Below, piece by piece: positions 14,651-24,804 of a stretch of 48,041 bases of DNA; the first letter of the stretch is position 1, and each line of letters begins with the position of its first letter. This DNA is from an uncultured Enterobacterales bacterium (lineage in GTDB: Bacteria > Pseudomonadota > Gammaproteobacteria > Enterobacterales > Enterobacteriaceae). The notes beneath the pieces were generated by a model, which was given only the letters and a program-made list of their open reading frames with translations, was not told the DNA's origin and made no database searches. The translations under genes and the position numbers were made by a program. Location of the stretch: NCBI GenBank assembly GCA_946478305.1, contig CAMLBO010000030.1:1-48041 (forward strand), read 5' to 3'.

Positions 14651-15352
14651 ATGAATAAAATTTTGTTGGTTGATGACGACCGTGAACTGACTTCACTCTT
14701 GAAAGAATTGCTCGAAATGGAAGGCTTTAACGTAGTGGTTGCTTACGATGGTGAGCAGGCATTAGAAAAGCTGGATAACACCATCGATTTGCTGCTACTC
14801 GATGTCATGATGCCGAAGAAAAACGGTATTGAAACCCTCAAAGAATTACGCCAACGTCATCAGACGCCGGTGATTATGCTGACCGCGCGCGGCAGCGAGC
14901 TGGATCGCGTTCTGGGGCTCGAACTGGGTGCCGATGACTATCTGGCTAAACCCTTTAACGATCGTGAACTGGTCGCGCGCATACGCGCTATGCTGCGCCG
15001 CTCAAATTGGAGTGAGCAACAGCAGGCGGGCGAAAGTAACGGCTCACCGACTCTGGAAGTCGACGGATTACAGCTCAACCCTGGCCGTCAGGAAGCCAGC
15101 TTTGGGGGCGTTGCTTTAGATCTGACGGGCACAGAATTTACCCTGTTGTATCTGCTGGCGAAGCACCTGGGCCAGGTGGTCTCGCGTGAACATCTCAGCC
15201 AGGAAGTACTGGGTAAACGCCTGACACCGTTTGACCGCGCCATCGATATGCATATTTCGAATTTGCGTCGTAAACTCCCGGATCGTCTGGATGGGCACCC
15301 ATGGTTTAAAACCCTGCGTGGACGTGGGTATCTGATGGTATCCGCTACATGA
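14651..15352 (+). CDS. cpxR: Response regulator CpxR
   Basis: A 233-residue OmpR-family regulator. The receiver domain has the acidic triad D8-D9-D10 (LLVDDDREL), phospho-acceptor D51 (LLLLDVMMPKKNG), T in MLTARGS and K in YLAKPF. The C-terminal winged helix ends KTLRGRGYLMVS. On envelope stress, phosphorylated CpxR turns on folding and proteolysis genes. The start at 14651 (MNKILLVDDD) gives the E. coli length. An earlier in-frame ATG at 14630 is unlikely. The stop overlaps cpxA by four bases. Confidence 0.98.
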   Translation: MNKILLVDDDRELTSLLKELLEMEGFNVVVAYDGEQALEKLDNTIDLLLLDVMMPKKNGIETLKELRQRHQTPVIMLTARGSELDRVLGLELGADDYLAKPFNDRELVARIRAMLRRSNWSEQQQAGESNGSPTLEVDGLQLNPGRQEASFGGVALDLTGTEFTLLYLLAKHLGQVVSREHLSQEVLGKRLTPFDRAIDMHISNLRRKLPDRLDGHPWFKTLRGRGYLMVSAT

Positions 15353-16719
15353 TCAACAGCCTGACGGCCCGTATCTTTGCCATTTTCTGGTTTACCGTTG
15401 CCTTAGTATTGATGCTGGTCTTAATGGTGCCAAAGCTCGACTCACGTCAGTTAACACCGCTGCTCGACAACGAACAGCGGCAGGGTCTGATGATTGAGCA
15501 ACATGTGGAAGCCGAACTGGCGGGCGATCCGGCCAACGACCTGATGTGGTGGCGCCGCTTGTTCCGCGCTATCGACAAATGGGCACCGCCTGGCCAGCGT
15601 CTGCTGCTGGTCACCAGTGAAGGCAGGGTAATTGGCGCACAGCGTAATGAAATGCAGATTGTCCGTAACTTTATCGGCCAGTCTGATAACTCCGATCATC
15701 CTAAAAAGAAAAAGTATGGCCGGGTAGAAATGGTGGGGCCTTTTTCTGTACGCGACGGCGAAGATAATTATCAACTCTATCTGCTACGCCCGGCCAGCAG
15801 TCCGCAGTCGGACTTCATCAACCTGATGTTTGACCGCCCTTTGCTGTTGTTGATTGTCACCATGCTAATCAGTTCACCGCTGTTGCTGTGGCTCTCATGG
15901 AGCCTGGCGAAGCCAGCGCGTAAGCTTAAAAACGCCGCTGATGACGTGGCACGTGGCAATCTCAAGCAGCATCCGGAACTGGAAGCCGGGCCGCAGGAGT
16001 TTCTCGCCACCGGAGCCAGTTTCAACCAGATGGTCAGTGCTTTGGAACGCATGGTAAATGCGCAGCAGCGATTAATATCGGATATCTCGCACGAACTGAG
16101 AACGCCGCTGACGCGTTTGCAGTTAGCTACTGCACTGATGCGCCGCCGCCATGGTGAAGGCAAAGAGTTACAACGCATTGAAATGGAAGCGCAGCGTCTT
16201 GATAGCATGATCAATGATTTGCTGGTCCTGTCGCGTAGCCAGCATAAAAATGAGTTGGCACGTGAAACGCTGAAAGCTAATGAGCTGTGGGAAGACGTGA
16301 TCGACAACGCGCAGTTTGAAGCTGAACAAATGGGGAAAACGCTGGAAGTTCCTGCGCCTCCTGGCCCATGGAAGCTATTCGGTAACCCAGCAGCACTCGA
16401 CAGTGCGCTGGAAAACATCGTACGTAATGCCCTGCGTTATTCTAACACTCACATTGCGCTGAACTTTGCCTGTGACAATGAAGGCATCACGGTAACGGTA
16501 GATGACGACGGTCCTGGCGTCAGTGAAACTGACCGGGAACAGATTTTCCGTCCTTTCTACCGTACCGATGAAGCACGAGACCGGGAGTCCGGCGGAACAG
16601 GTCTCGGACTGGCGATTGTCGATACTGCTGTTCAGCAGCATCGTGGCTGGGTGAAAGCCGAAGACAGCCCACTGGGTGGTCTGCGGCTTATCATGTGGCT
16701 GCCGCTGCATCAGCGTTGA
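15349..16719 (+). CDS. cpxA: Sensor histidine kinase CpxA
   Basis: A 456-residue membrane kinase. Transmembrane segments lie at about residues 7-28 and 164-184 and enclose the periplasmic sensor domain bound by CpxP. A HAMP linker and the H-box [14 protein letters not shown] with H248 follow. The ATPase has N-box [19 protein letters not shown] and [10 protein letters not shown]. It is both kinase and phosphatase for CpxR. ATG 15349 overlaps the cpxR stop, so translation is coupled. Confidence 0.98.
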   Translation: MINSLTARIFAIFWFTVALVLMLVLMVPKLDSRQLTPLLDNEQRQGLMIEQHVEAELAGDPANDLMWWRRLFRAIDKWAPPGQRLLLVTSEGRVIGAQRNEMQIVRNFIGQSDNSDHPKKKKYGRVEMVGPFSVRDGEDNYQLYLLRPASSPQSDFINLMFDRPLLLLIVTMLISSPLLLWLSWSLAKPARKLKNAADDVARGNLKQHPELEAGPQEFLATGASFNQMVSALERMVNAQQRLISDISHELRTPLTRLQLATALMRRRHGEGKELQRIEMEAQRLDSMINDLLVLSRSQHKNELARETLKANELWEDVIDNAQFEAEQMGKTLEVPAPPGPWKLFGNPAALDSALENIVRNALRYSNTHIALNFACDNEGITVTVDDDGPGVSETDREQIFRPFYRTDEARDRESGGTGLGLAIVDTAVQQHRGWVKAEDSPLGGLRLIMWLPLHQR

Positions 16720-16756
16720 GATTCTGCTATTCTGCGTCCCTCTTAAAGGGGGGCGC

Positions 16757-17230
16757 ATGATTAATATCGTACTATTTGAACCAGAAATCCCACCAAATAC
16801 GGGCAACATCATCCGCCTGTGTGCTAACACCGGCTTCCAGCTTCATTTAATTGAACCACTCGGATTTGGCTGGGACGACAAAAAGCTGCGTCGCGCCGGG
16901 CTCGATTACCATGAATTCGCCAGCATCAGACATCACGCTAATTACGACGCCTTTCTGACCAGCGAAAGCCCACAACGCATCTTTGCCGTAACGACCAAAG
17001 GCACGCCAGCACACAGTGCGGTCAGCTATCAGATCGGAGATTTTCTCTTATTTGGTCCGGAGACGCGTGGGTTACCGGCGACTATTCTGGATAACTTGCC
17101 CGCAGAGCAAAAAATCCGCATTCCGATGCAACCGGAAAGCCGCAGCATGAATTTGTCGAACGCAGTTTCTGTAGTGGTATACGAGGCGTGGCGGCAACTG
17201 GGGTATCCCGGTGCATTGGTCAAAGCATAA
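16757..17230 (+). CDS. trmL: tRNA (cytidine/uridine-2'-O)-methyltransferase TrmL
   Basis: A 157-residue SPOUT methyltransferase, the E. coli length. Conserved segments are [19 protein letters not shown] at the N-terminus and the trefoil-knot SAM site [11 protein letters not shown] and [19 protein letters not shown]. It methylates the wobble ribose at position 34 of leucine tRNAs. The start is 16757, preceded by AAAGGGGGG; an ORF extension back into cpxA is ignored. It follows cpxA by 37 bases and may be partly co-transcribed. It is convergent with cysE. Confidence 0.96.
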   Translation: MINIVLFEPEIPPNTGNIIRLCANTGFQLHLIEPLGFGWDDKKLRRAGLDYHEFASIRHHANYDAFLTSESPQRIFAVTTKGTPAHSAVSYQIGDFLLFGPETRGLPATILDNLPAEQKIRIPMQPESRSMNLSNAVSVVVYEAWRQLGYPGALVKA

Positions 17231-17256
17231 GCCGTTCTGTTGGCCAACTATGTAGA

Positions 17257-17292
17257 AGTGGCATGTGCTTTCACTTTCAAAGACATGCCACT
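17257..17292. terminator. Perfect 10-bp inverted repeat between trmL and cysE
   Basis: AGTGGCATGT (17257-17266) and ACATGCCACT (17283-17292) form a perfect stem with a 16-base loop between convergent genes. There is no T-run on either strand, so it is at best a weak or Rho-assisted terminator, or an mRNA 3'-end stabiliser. Confidence 0.45.
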
Positions 17293-17299
17293 GTCAGTC

Positions 17300-18121
17300 T
17301 CAAATCCCGTCGCCGAACTCGAAACCCTGGTTAATACCATTGAAATATTGGTCCATGTCCATGGAAGGTCTTTCGCTTTCCGGACGACCCACGATACGCG
17401 CCGGCACGCCAGCCGCCGTTGTGTGCGCGGGAACTGACTGTAAGACCACTGAGCCTGCGCCAATCTTTGCGCCTACGCCCACTTCAATATTGCCAAGAAT
17501 TTTAGCGCCAGCGCCAATCATCACACCTTCACGGATTTTCGGGTGGCGGTCACCACAGGTCTTGCCGGTACCACCGAGCGTGACGGATTGCAGAATCGAC
17601 ACATCGTTTTCTACGACCGCTGTTTCACCAATTACGATCCCCGTTGCGTGGTCGAGCATGATGCCACAACCAATACGCGCTGCCGGGTGAATATCCACGC
17701 CGAAGGTCACTGAGATCTGATTCTGGAAATAGATCGCCAGCGCCTGACGGTCCTGCTTCCATAGCCAGTTACCAATACGGTAAGCCTGCAAAGCGTGAAA
17801 ACCTTTCAGATACAGCAGTGGCGTTGAGTACTTATCTACCGCCGCATCACGCTGGTGTACGGCCAGGATGTCACGGGCAGCAGACAGCGTCATCTGTGTG
17901 TCATTACGATAGGCTTCTTCGACCACTTCACGAATAGCAATAGCGGGCATAATCGGGCTACCGAGCTTGTTTGCCAAAATATAGCTTAACGCACTGTCGA
18001 GATTTTCATGCTTGAGCAACGTCGCATGAAAAAAGCTCGCCAGCATAGGTTCACACTCAGCCAGCGCTCTCGCCTCTGATTTAATGTTTTTCCAGACCAG
18101 TTCCAGCTCTTCTAACGACAT
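17300..18121 (-). CDS. cysE: Serine O-acetyltransferase CysE
   Basis: The 273-residue product has the same length as E. coli CysE. The N-terminal half is helical. The C-terminal half is a left-handed beta-helix of hexapeptide repeats (e.g. IGCGIM, GVMIGAGAKILG, VGVGAKIGAGSVVL) with catalytic H158 in MLDHATGIVIGE. It makes O-acetylserine from serine and acetyl-CoA, the first step of cysteine synthesis, and is inhibited by cysteine through its C-terminal tail (ending QGFEFGDGI). It is the last gene of the minus-strand secB-gpsA-cysE group. ATG 18121 is chosen over a GTG one codon earlier. Confidence 0.98.
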   Translation of the reverse strand: MSLEELELVWKNIKSEARALAECEPMLASFFHATLLKHENLDSALSYILANKLGSPIMPAIAIREVVEEAYRNDTQMTLSAARDILAVHQRDAAVDKYSTPLLYLKGFHALQAYRIGNWLWKQDRQALAIYFQNQISVTFGVDIHPAARIGCGIMLDHATGIVIGETAVVENDVSILQSVTLGGTGKTCGDRHPKIREGVMIGAGAKILGNIEVGVGAKIGAGSVVLQSVPAHTTAAGVPARIVGRPESERPSMDMDQYFNGINQGFEFGDGI

Positions 18122-18217
18122 CACTGTTCCTTACGGATAGATAAATTATGAGGCGATAAGGTAATAAAAAGCCGCTCTACCGGATGGCCAATAGAGAGGC
18201 TCTGACTCAGCACGAAC

Positions 18218-19237
18218 TCAGTGGCTGCTTGTTTCGTCTTTACTGGCGCGGGCCAGTAAACTGATGGCCGCTTCGCGGGCATCTTTGTGACAATACAGCA
18301 CCTGGTAAATCTGCTCAGTAATAGGCATTTCAACGTGATAACGCTGTGCCAACGCACGGACTTCTTTGGTGTTACGGTAGCCTTCGACCACCTGACCAAT
18401 CTTATCCTGCGCACCCTGAACGTCCATTCCCTGACCGAGCATAATACCAAACCGCCGGTTACGCGATTGGTTATCTGTGCAGGTTAACACCAAATCACCC
18501 AGCCCCGCCATGCCCATAAAAGTGGCAGGATCGGCGCCCAATGCGGAACCGAGGCGACTCATTTCTGCCAAACCACGGGTTATCAGTGCCGTACGGGCAT
18601 TGGCGCCAAACCCGATGCCATCAGACATACCGGCACCAATCGCAATGACGTTTTTCACCGCCCCACCCAGCTGTACACCAATGAAATCAGGGTTGCTGTA
18701 GACACGGAAGCTTTTTCCACAGTGCAGCAATTGCTGAAGATCTTCAGCAAACTCAGCATCGGTAGAAGCCAGTGCGATCGCCGTTGGCAGTCCGGCTGCC
18801 AGCTCTTTGGCAAACGTAGGTCCGGAAACCACCGCAAGTGGAATGCTCTCACCCAGCGCTTCACGGGCGACATCCTCTAGCAGGCGGCCTGTTTCAGCTT
18901 CCAGGCCTTTGGTGGCCCAGACAATGCGGGCATCAGCACGCAGATGCGGTTTTATCTGGCGTAAAACATCACCAAAAACGTGGCTGGGAACAACAACCAA
19001 TACGTTGCGACTGGCCGCTAAAGCGAGAGAAAGATCGGTTTCCAGCACAAGGCTGTCTGGGAAAGGGACGTCGGGCAAGAATGCCTGGTTGCAGCGGGCA
19101 GCCTGTAACGTACGGATATTTTCGGCGTTATGGCCCCACAACACGACGTTGTGGCCATTTCTGGCAAGGGTTATTGCTAAAGCGGTGCCGTACGAGCCGG
19201 CACCGATCACAGTCATTGAAGCATTGACGGTTTTCAT
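18218..19237 (-). CDS. gpsA: Glycerol-3-phosphate dehydrogenase [NAD(P)+] GpsA
   Basis: A 339-residue cytosolic enzyme with the N-terminal nucleotide-binding motif [29 protein letters not shown], and the catalytic lysine region [15 protein letters not shown]. It reduces dihydroxyacetone phosphate to sn-glycerol 3-phosphate for phospholipid synthesis. Length equals that of E. coli GpsA. Its ATG overlaps the secB stop codon (ATGA), so the two are coupled. cysE follows after 96 bases, the standard enterobacterial arrangement. Confidence 0.98.
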   Translation of the reverse strand: MKTVNASMTVIGAGSYGTALAITLARNGHNVVLWGHNAENIRTLQAARCNQAFLPDVPFPDSLVLETDLSLALAASRNVLVVVPSHVFGDVLRQIKPHLRADARIVWATKGLEAETGRLLEDVAREALGESIPLAVVSGPTFAKELAAGLPTAIALASTDAEFAEDLQQLLHCGKSFRVYSNPDFIGVQLGGAVKNVIAIGAGMSDGIGFGANARTALITRGLAEMSRLGSALGADPATFMGMAGLGDLVLTCTDNQSRNRRFGIMLGQGMDVQGAQDKIGQVVEGYRNTKEVRALAQRYHVEMPITEQIYQVLYCHKDAREAAISLLARASKDETSSH

Positions 19238-19707
19238 CAGGCATCCTGATGTGGTTCTGCACCTTCGCCATCAGCTTGCTGTTGCAAATAGTTCATGAAC
19301 AGCGCGTCAAAGTTAACAGGTGCCAGGTTGAGCTGCGGGAAAGTACCGCGCGATACCAGGCTGGTAATGCACTCACGGGCATAAGGGAACAGGATGTTCG
19401 GGCAGTATGCACCCAGGCAATGAGCCAGCTGATTCCCGTCAATACCAGAGATGGAGAAAATGCCGCCTTGCTGAACTTCACACAGGAACGCAGTGTCATC
19501 GCCCAATGAAGAAGTTACGGTAACGCGCAATACCACTTCATATACGTCATCAGCCAGTTGGCTTGAAGCCGTATCAAGATCAAGTTTAACTTCTGGCTGC
19601 CAGTCTTGCTGGAAAACCTGAGGCGCATTCGGCGCTTCGAAGGAGATATCTTTGGTGTAGATACGCTGGATCTGGAAAGCCATCTCGGTGTTGTTTTGTT
19701 CTGACAT
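19237..19707 (-). CDS. secB: Protein-export chaperone SecB
   Basis: A 156-residue acidic chaperone. The core [19 protein letters not shown] near the N-terminus, [15 protein letters not shown] and [19 protein letters not shown] are diagnostic. SecB tetramers hold unfolded preproteins and hand them to SecA. The C-terminus ends in a short acidic tail. It is upstream of gpsA with overlapping stop and start codons, and downstream of grxC on the same strand. Confidence 0.98.
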   Translation of the reverse strand: MSEQNNTEMAFQIQRIYTKDISFEAPNAPQVFQQDWQPEVKLDLDTASSQLADDVYEVVLRVTVTSSLGDDTAFLCEVQQGGIFSISGIDGNQLAHCLGAYCPNILFPYARECITSLVSRGTFPQLNLAPVNFDALFMNYLQQQADGEGAEPHQDA

Positions 19708-19776
19708 GTGAGTAGTACCCTTAAGTTAACAGTCCTTTTAAACACTTAATGAAAATGCACAGCAGCAGGATGTCGC

Positions 19777-20025
19777 TTATAGCAACGGATCCAGCCCGCC
19801 TTGCGCATCAAGTGCATGTAAATCGTCACAGCCGCCAATGTGCTGCCCGTCGATAAAAATTTGAGGTACGGTCGAACGGCCGCTGCGGGCGATCATTTTT
19901 TCACGTTTGTCCGCATCGCCGTCAATGGCAATCTCATCAAATGTTGCGCCTTTGCTATTGAGCAACGCCTTGGCACGATGGCAGTAAGGACAGGTTGCCT
20001 TGGTGTAGATTTCAATTTTAGCCAC
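19777..20025 (-). CDS. grxC: Glutaredoxin 3 GrxC
   Basis: An 82-residue glutaredoxin with the dithiol active site CPYC at residues 12-15 (YTKATCPYCHRAK), the cis-proline TVPQIFIDG and the glutathione-binding GGCDDL. It reduces disulfides using glutathione. GTG 20025 is chosen because GAGAGG lies eight bases upstream. A GTG at 20034 would give 85 residues but touches the ribosome-binding sequence. It lies between yibN and secB, the usual neighbours. Confidence 0.95.
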   Translation of the reverse strand: MAKIEIYTKATCPYCHRAKALLNSKGATFDEIAIDGDADKREKMIARSGRSTVPQIFIDGQHIGGCDDLHALDAQGGLDPLL

Positions 20026-20077
20026 GGGTGACACCTCTCATAACGAAGATTTTGGTGCTGCTTACTATGCCCGGTAA

Positions 20078-20509
20078 TTATTTACCGCGCGCCAAAGGCA
20101 GGTTTTCACCGCTCCAGCCTGAGATACCGTCTTTCAGAGTATAGACACGCTCAAAGCCAACGCTGATCAAGCCTTCTGCCGCAGTACGCGATGAAGTGCC
20201 ATTAGCACAAACGACGATCACCGGCTGAGCTTTATGCTTGGTGAGTTCGCCTAAGTTGTTATTCTTGATGTCAGTACTCAACACGTTTAATGACGTGGAG
20301 ATATGACCTTTGCGGAATTCTTCACGTGCACGCACGTCAACCACTACAGCGTCTTCTTTATTGATCAGGCGGGTCGCTTCACCACGGGTGATCTCTTTTA
20401 CTTTAGAAAAACGTGTTTTAAAGGTGGTCACAATCACTGCAATCAGCAACGCAACCCACGCCAGGCTGAGAACCGGATGCGCACTAATGAACGGCATAAT
20501 ATCTTGCAT
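20078..20509 (-). CDS. yibN: Membrane-anchored rhodanese-like protein YibN
   Basis: A 143-residue protein starting at 20509 ([14 protein letters not shown]), the E. coli length. One N-terminal membrane segment ([14 protein letters not shown]) is followed by a rhodanese domain with the active-site cysteine in [18 protein letters not shown]. It probably carries sulfur or acts as a thiol-handling protein at the inner membrane. Its exact role is not settled. An upstream in-frame extension to 20638 is not homologous and is ignored. Confidence 0.94.
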   Translation of the reverse strand: MQDIMPFISAHPVLSLAWVALLIAVIVTTFKTRFSKVKEITRGEATRLINKEDAVVVDVRAREEFRKGHISTSLNVLSTDIKNNNLGELTKHKAQPVIVVCANGTSSRTAAEGLISVGFERVYTLKDGISGWSGENLPLARGK

Positions 20510-20823
20510 GGGGTGTAGCAACTCCCGTCTGTTGGGGGAAAATTCAAGGCTTGAGAGTATACCTGCGCGCTGCGGCAAATACAGCCAGTAAGCATCTCCA
20601 AATGCCACAAACTGCGGCATATCTCGAAAAACTAACACGCATTTATGCCCAAAGTTAATCCAAACATTGCGTCATCTTTGATCTCTCATGGCTATTTGTG
20701 TTTCCCCGCTGGGGTAAAATCCCCGCGCAAAGTGGGAATAGCCACGCCGGCAGCCGTCCAGAAGCTGATGTTGGGAACCGGCGGGCCTATTTCGCATTTA
20801 CTCTTTTAACGAGGTCATTTGAC
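20510..20823. other. Intergenic region between divergent yibN and gpmM
   Basis: 314 bases without a gene. It must hold the promoters of both genes, but I do not see a clear -35/-10 pair. A small GC-rich repeat (CCCC GCTG GGG, about 20704-20715, with CCCC again at 20721-20724) is the only structure noticed. Confidence 0.5.
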
Positions 20824-22368
20824 ATGTCGAGCAACAAAAAACCTATGGTACTGGTCATTCTGGACGGCTACGGCCATCGCGAAGAGCAACAGGATAACGC
20901 CATTCTGAATGCAAAAACCCCGGTGATGGACAACCTGTGGAATACCTACCCACATACGCTGATCGCTGCATCAGGTCTGGATGTCGGTTTACCAGACGGT
21001 CAGATGGGTAACTCAGAAGTCGGTCACGTCAATCTGGGCGCTGGCCGTATTGTTTATCAGGATCTGACGCGTCTCGATAAAGAGATTAAAGAAGGAGACT
21101 TCTTCGAAAATCCGGTGCTGGCCGCCGCCGTTGATCGTGCCGTGAATGCCGGTAAAGCAGTGCATATCATGGGCCTGCTCTCTGCGGGGGGCGTTCATAG
21201 CCACGAAGACCATATTATGGCGATGGTCGAGATGGCTCATAGTCGTGGCGCGAAAGCGATTTATCTGCACGCCTTCCTTGATGGCCGTGACACGCCACCG
21301 CGCAGTGCCGAAGCAGCGTTAAAGCGCTTCAGTGAAAAATTCGCGCAAATCGGCACCGGCCGCATTGCGTCAATTATTGGCCGTTATTACGCGATGGATC
21401 GTGACAACCGCTGGGACCGCGTACAGCTGGCCTATGATCTGATGTCTCAGGCCAAAGGCGCTTTCATCGCTGACGACGCCGTAACGGCATTGCAGGCTGC
21501 CTATGCGCGCGATGAAAATGACGAATTCGTCAAGCCGACCGTGCTGCGTAAAGCCGGTGAAGCGGATGCGGCCATTGAAGATGGCGACGCCATGATCTTC
21601 ATGAACTTCCGTGCGGACCGCGCGCGCGAAATCACCCGTGCGTTCATCAGCCCGGATTTTGACGGTTTTACCCGTGAAAAAGTGATCAACTTCGGCGACT
21701 TCGTCATGCTGACTGAATACGCCGCTGACATTGATGCCGCCTGTGCCTACCCGCCAGCGTCATTGAAAAACACCCTCGGCGAGTGGCTGATGGCGCACGA
21801 TAAAACCCAGCTGCGTATTTCTGAAACCGAAAAATACGCTCACGTAACCTTCTTCTTCAACGGTGGCATGGAGCAGCCTTTCAACGGCGAAGACCGCATT
21901 CTGATTAAATCCCCGAACGTGGCGACCTACGATTTGCAGCCGGAAATGAGCTCCGCAGAGCTGACTGACAAACTGCTGGGCGCTATTGCCAGCGGCAAAT
22001 ATGACACCATCATTTGTAACTACCCAAATGGCGATATGGTCGGTCATACCGGAATTTATGAAGCCGCAGTGAAAGCAGTCGAAGCGCTGGATACCTGCAT
22101 CGGTCAGGTAGTGGATGCTGTTAAACAGGTTGGAGGCCAGCTACTGGTCACCGCCGACCACGGCAATGCCGAACAAATGAGTGACCCGGCCACAGGCCAG
22201 GCTCACACCGCCCACACCAGCCTGCCCGTGCCACTGATCTATATTGGTGGCCATGCTCAGGCAGTTGAAGGCGGCAAGCTCTCTGACATCGCGCCAACCA
22301 TGCTGTCGTTGATGGGCATGGAAATCCCGCAGGAAATGAGCGGAAAACCTTTATTTGTCGTAAAATAA
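20824..22368 (+). CDS. gpmM: Phosphoglycerate mutase, cofactor-independent GpmM
   Basis: A 514-residue enzyme of the alkaline-phosphatase superfamily, the E. coli length. The metal site starts [12 protein letters not shown]. The phosphoserine nucleophile is S64 in [14 protein letters not shown]. Further metal ligands are in [12 protein letters not shown] and [11 protein letters not shown]. It interconverts 3- and 2-phosphoglycerate using Mn. The start is 20824 ([10 protein letters not shown]); the frame is open further upstream to 20698 but without homology. A strong terminator follows at 22391. Confidence 0.98.
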   Translation: MSSNKKPMVLVILDGYGHREEQQDNAILNAKTPVMDNLWNTYPHTLIAASGLDVGLPDGQMGNSEVGHVNLGAGRIVYQDLTRLDKEIKEGDFFENPVLAAAVDRAVNAGKAVHIMGLLSAGGVHSHEDHIMAMVEMAHSRGAKAIYLHAFLDGRDTPPRSAEAALKRFSEKFAQIGTGRIASIIGRYYAMDRDNRWDRVQLAYDLMSQAKGAFIADDAVTALQAAYARDENDEFVKPTVLRKAGEADAAIEDGDAMIFMNFRADRAREITRAFISPDFDGFTREKVINFGDFVMLTEYAADIDAACAYPPASLKNTLGEWLMAHDKTQLRISETEKYAHVTFFFNGGMEQPFNGEDRILIKSPNVATYDLQPEMSSAELTDKLLGAIASGKYDTIICNYPNGDMVGHTGIYEAAVKAVEALDTCIGQVVDAVKQVGGQLLVTADHGNAEQMSDPATGQAHTAHTSLPVPLIYIGGHAQAVEGGKLSDIAPTMLSLMGMEIPQEMSGKPLFVVK

Positions 22369-22390
22369 ACCCGCGCTAAACCGCGTTGAT

Positions 22391-22424
22391 AAGGCGTATC
22401 TGCGTGAGTGGATACGCCTTTTTT
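22391..22424 (+). terminator. Rho-independent terminator after gpmM
   Basis: AAGGCGTATC (22391-22400) and GATACGCCTT (22411-22420) form a perfect 10-bp stem around a 10-base loop, followed by TTTT. It separates gpmM from envC-yibQ. Confidence 0.9.
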
Positions 22425-22540
22425 GTTTGTGCATCAGCCTGTTGATTAGTGTTACGATAACCCGAAGGACAGCCAGATTGTCTATCATCCACGGTCGGCA
22501 AGCAGGAAAAAGTTTGAGCAAATTCATCAATTTCAGCGCA

Positions 22541-23806
22541 ATGAGAAACCGCCTTTCAGCCAAAGAAAAGGCCACGTCGGTGATCCCGGCATCTACCCTT
22601 CTGCTCTGCGCCTCGTTGCTTGTTCCCTCTTTGGCTGCCCATGCTGATGACAATAAGGATCAGCTCAAAACCCTCCAACAGAGCATCGCCGAAAAAGAGA
22701 AAAGCGTTAAGCAGCAGAAGCAGCAACGCGGCTCTTTACAGCAACAGCTGCAGGCCCAGGAAAAAATCATTGCCTCGGCCAGCCGTGGATTGCGTGACAC
22801 CCAGTCGGTCTTATCGACACTCAGTAAAGATATTTCCAGCCTGAACGCTTCGATCGATAAACTGCAAAAACAGCAAAAAAGTCAGGAAGCCATTCTGGCG
22901 AAACAGCTCGATGCCGCTTTCCGCGTCGGTCAGCACAGTGGTTTACAGCTGCTCCTCAGCGGTGAAGAGAGCGAGCGCAGCGAACGGATCCTGGCTTATT
23001 TCGGCTACTTTAACGAAGCACGCCAGAAATCCATCGAAGAACTAAAAAAGACCCGTACCGATCTGGCTGCGCAACGCATAACACTGCAATCAAAACAAAC
23101 TCAGCAAAAAAGTGTGCTCAGTGAGCAACAAAGCCAGCAGCAGAAGCTGGAACAAGCCCGTGCAGCCAGGAAACAAACCCTGAGCGCGCTGGAAAGCTCA
23201 TTGCAAAAAGATGAGCAAAGTCTGGCTGAACTGCGCGCCAACGAAGCCCGTCTGCGTGACAAAATTGCCGCTGCTGAACGCGCCGCCCGCGCCCGCGCTG
23301 AAAAAGAGGCGAAAGAGGCCGCGGCGGTCCGTGCCAAAGAACAGCAAGCGAAGAAAAAAGGCTCGACTTACAAACCCACGCAGGGCGAACAGGCATTGGT
23401 ATCCCGTACCGGTGGTCTCGGACGCCCGGCGGGGCAGGATATGTGGCCAGTGCGTGGTTCCGTTCTGCATCGTTTCGGCGAGCAACTGCAAGGTGAGCTA
23501 CGCTGGAAAGGCATCGTCATTTCAGCCCGTGAAGGCAGCGAAGTGAAAGCCATTGCCGATGGCCGCGTGCTGCTGGCCGACTGGCTTCAGGGCTACGGTC
23601 TGGTGGTGGTCATTGAACACGGCAAAGGCGATATGAGCCTGTATGGTTACAACCAAAGCGCACTGGTGAATGTGGGTGATCAGGTGAAATCCGGTCAGGC
23701 CATCGCACTCGTGGGCACCAGCGGCGGTCAGGGCCAGCCATCGCTGTATTTTGAAATTCGTCGTCAGGGCCAGGCCGTTAACCCACAGCCGTGGTTGGGA
23801 AGATAG
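22541..23806 (+). CDS. envC: Murein hydrolase activator EnvC
   Basis: A 421-residue periplasmic protein: signal peptide (STLLLCASLLVPSLAAHA), a long coiled coil rich in Gln, Lys and Glu (about residues 30-250), and a degenerate LytM domain with VRGSVLHRFGEQLQGELRWKG, IADGRVLLADWLQGYGLVV and YFEIRRQGQAVNPQPWLGR. Zinc-binding residues of active LytM enzymes are lacking. EnvC is recruited by FtsEX and activates the amidases AmiA and AmiB at the septum. ATG 22541 matches the E. coli length but has no clear ribosome-binding site; TTG 22514, after AGGA, is a real alternative. yibQ follows immediately. Confidence 0.95.
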   Translation: MRNRLSAKEKATSVIPASTLLLCASLLVPSLAAHADDNKDQLKTLQQSIAEKEKSVKQQKQQRGSLQQQLQAQEKIIASASRGLRDTQSVLSTLSKDISSLNASIDKLQKQQKSQEAILAKQLDAAFRVGQHSGLQLLLSGEESERSERILAYFGYFNEARQKSIEELKKTRTDLAAQRITLQSKQTQQKSVLSEQQSQQQKLEQARAARKQTLSALESSLQKDEQSLAELRANEARLRDKIAAAERAARARAEKEAKEAAAVRAKEQQAKKKGSTYKPTQGEQALVSRTGGLGRPAGQDMWPVRGSVLHRFGEQLQGELRWKGIVISAREGSEVKAIADGRVLLADWLQGYGLVVVIEHGKGDMSLYGYNQSALVNVGDQVKSGQAIALVGTSGGQGQPSLYFEIRRQGQAVNPQPWLGR

Positions 23807-23808
23807 CA

Positions 23809-24735
23809 TTGCGATATAAAAAGTCCGTTTTAGCCGCGCTCTGCGGCACCGCCCTGTTTGCCTGTCAGGCTCAGGCAGCCAAATTAGCCATTCTTATTGA
23901 TGATTTTGGTTACCGCCAGCAAAACGAAAATCAGGTGTTGCAGATGCCCAAAGCGGTCTCCATCGCGATTTTCCCGAATGCCCCTGATACGCGGGTGATG
24001 ATGGAAAAAGCCCATCAGCAGGGTCGTGAAATTCTTATCCATCTGCCGATGGCCCCGCTCAGTAAACAGCCACTGGAAAAAGACACCCTAACGCCGTCAA
24101 TGAGCAGCGAAGAGGTGAAGCGCATCGTCGATAAAGCTATCGCCAGCGTCCCCTATGCCGTCGGCATCAATAACCATATGGGCAGTGCGATGACCTCCAG
24201 TCTCACGGGGATGGAAAACGTGATGCAGGCGATGAACGCCCATAACCTCTTCTTCCTCGACAGCATGACGATTGGTAATACCAAGTCAGTGCAAGCCGCC
24301 GCCGGAACGCGCGTCCGGGTCATTAAGCGCAACGTCTTTTTAGACGATGTACAGAACGAAGTCGAAATTCGTCATCAGTTTGAGCGTGCCATTGCGCTGG
24401 CTCGGCGCAACGGTTACGCCATTGCCATCGGCCACCCGCACCCGACTACGGTGCGCGTGCTGCAACAGATGCTGCCCAATTTGCCGTCTGATATCGTGCT
24501 GGTTCGCCCAAGCGATCTGCTGAATGAACCAACGCGCAGCGCACCCACAGGCAAGAGCCCGGCCAACGTCACGACGCCGAAAACCGTGTTCAAAGGCGTA
24601 CGGGTCTGTTCTGTGAAACAACCTCCTGCCCCGGTCTATGCAGACGTAATGTTTAAAACCCTGGGTGAAAGCATCGCGCAACTTCCTGCCGTCACTTTCG
24701 TTGAGCGCACCTGGAACACCTGGTTTGCTAAATAA
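23809..24735 (+). CDS. yibQ: Divergent polysaccharide deacetylase-like protein YibQ
   Basis: A 308-residue protein with a signal peptide (RYKKSVLAALCGTALFACQAQA) and the divergent polysaccharide deacetylase fold: LAILIDDFGYR, REILIHLPMAP, VGINNHMGSAMTS, FFLDSMTIGN and AIAIGHPHPTT. Family members have deacetylase-like metal residues but no proven substrate. It is probably periplasmic. TTG 23809, just after the envC stop and preceded by GGAAG, is preferred over a GTG at 23791 inside envC. It is co-transcribed with envC and ended by a bidirectional terminator. Confidence 0.9.
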   Translation: MRYKKSVLAALCGTALFACQAQAAKLAILIDDFGYRQQNENQVLQMPKAVSIAIFPNAPDTRVMMEKAHQQGREILIHLPMAPLSKQPLEKDTLTPSMSSEEVKRIVDKAIASVPYAVGINNHMGSAMTSSLTGMENVMQAMNAHNLFFLDSMTIGNTKSVQAAAGTRVRVIKRNVFLDDVQNEVEIRHQFERAIALARRNGYAIAIGHPHPTTVRVLQQMLPNLPSDIVLVRPSDLLNEPTRSAPTGKSPANVTTPKTVFKGVRVCSVKQPPAPVYADVMFKTLGESIAQLPAVTFVERTWNTWFAK

Positions 24736-24760
24736 CCCTGAGTGAATGTCACGAAAGCAA

Positions 24761-24784
24761 AAGGCCAGCTTAAAAGCTGGCCTT
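24761..24784. terminator. Bidirectional terminator between yibQ and tdh
   Basis: AAGGCCAGCT and AGCTGGCCTT form a perfect 10-bp stem with loop TAAA. It is preceded by an A-rich run and followed by TTGTTGTTT, so it can serve both convergent genes. Confidence 0.88.
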
Positions 24785-24804
24785 TGTTGTTTCTGAGGAA
24801 ACGT

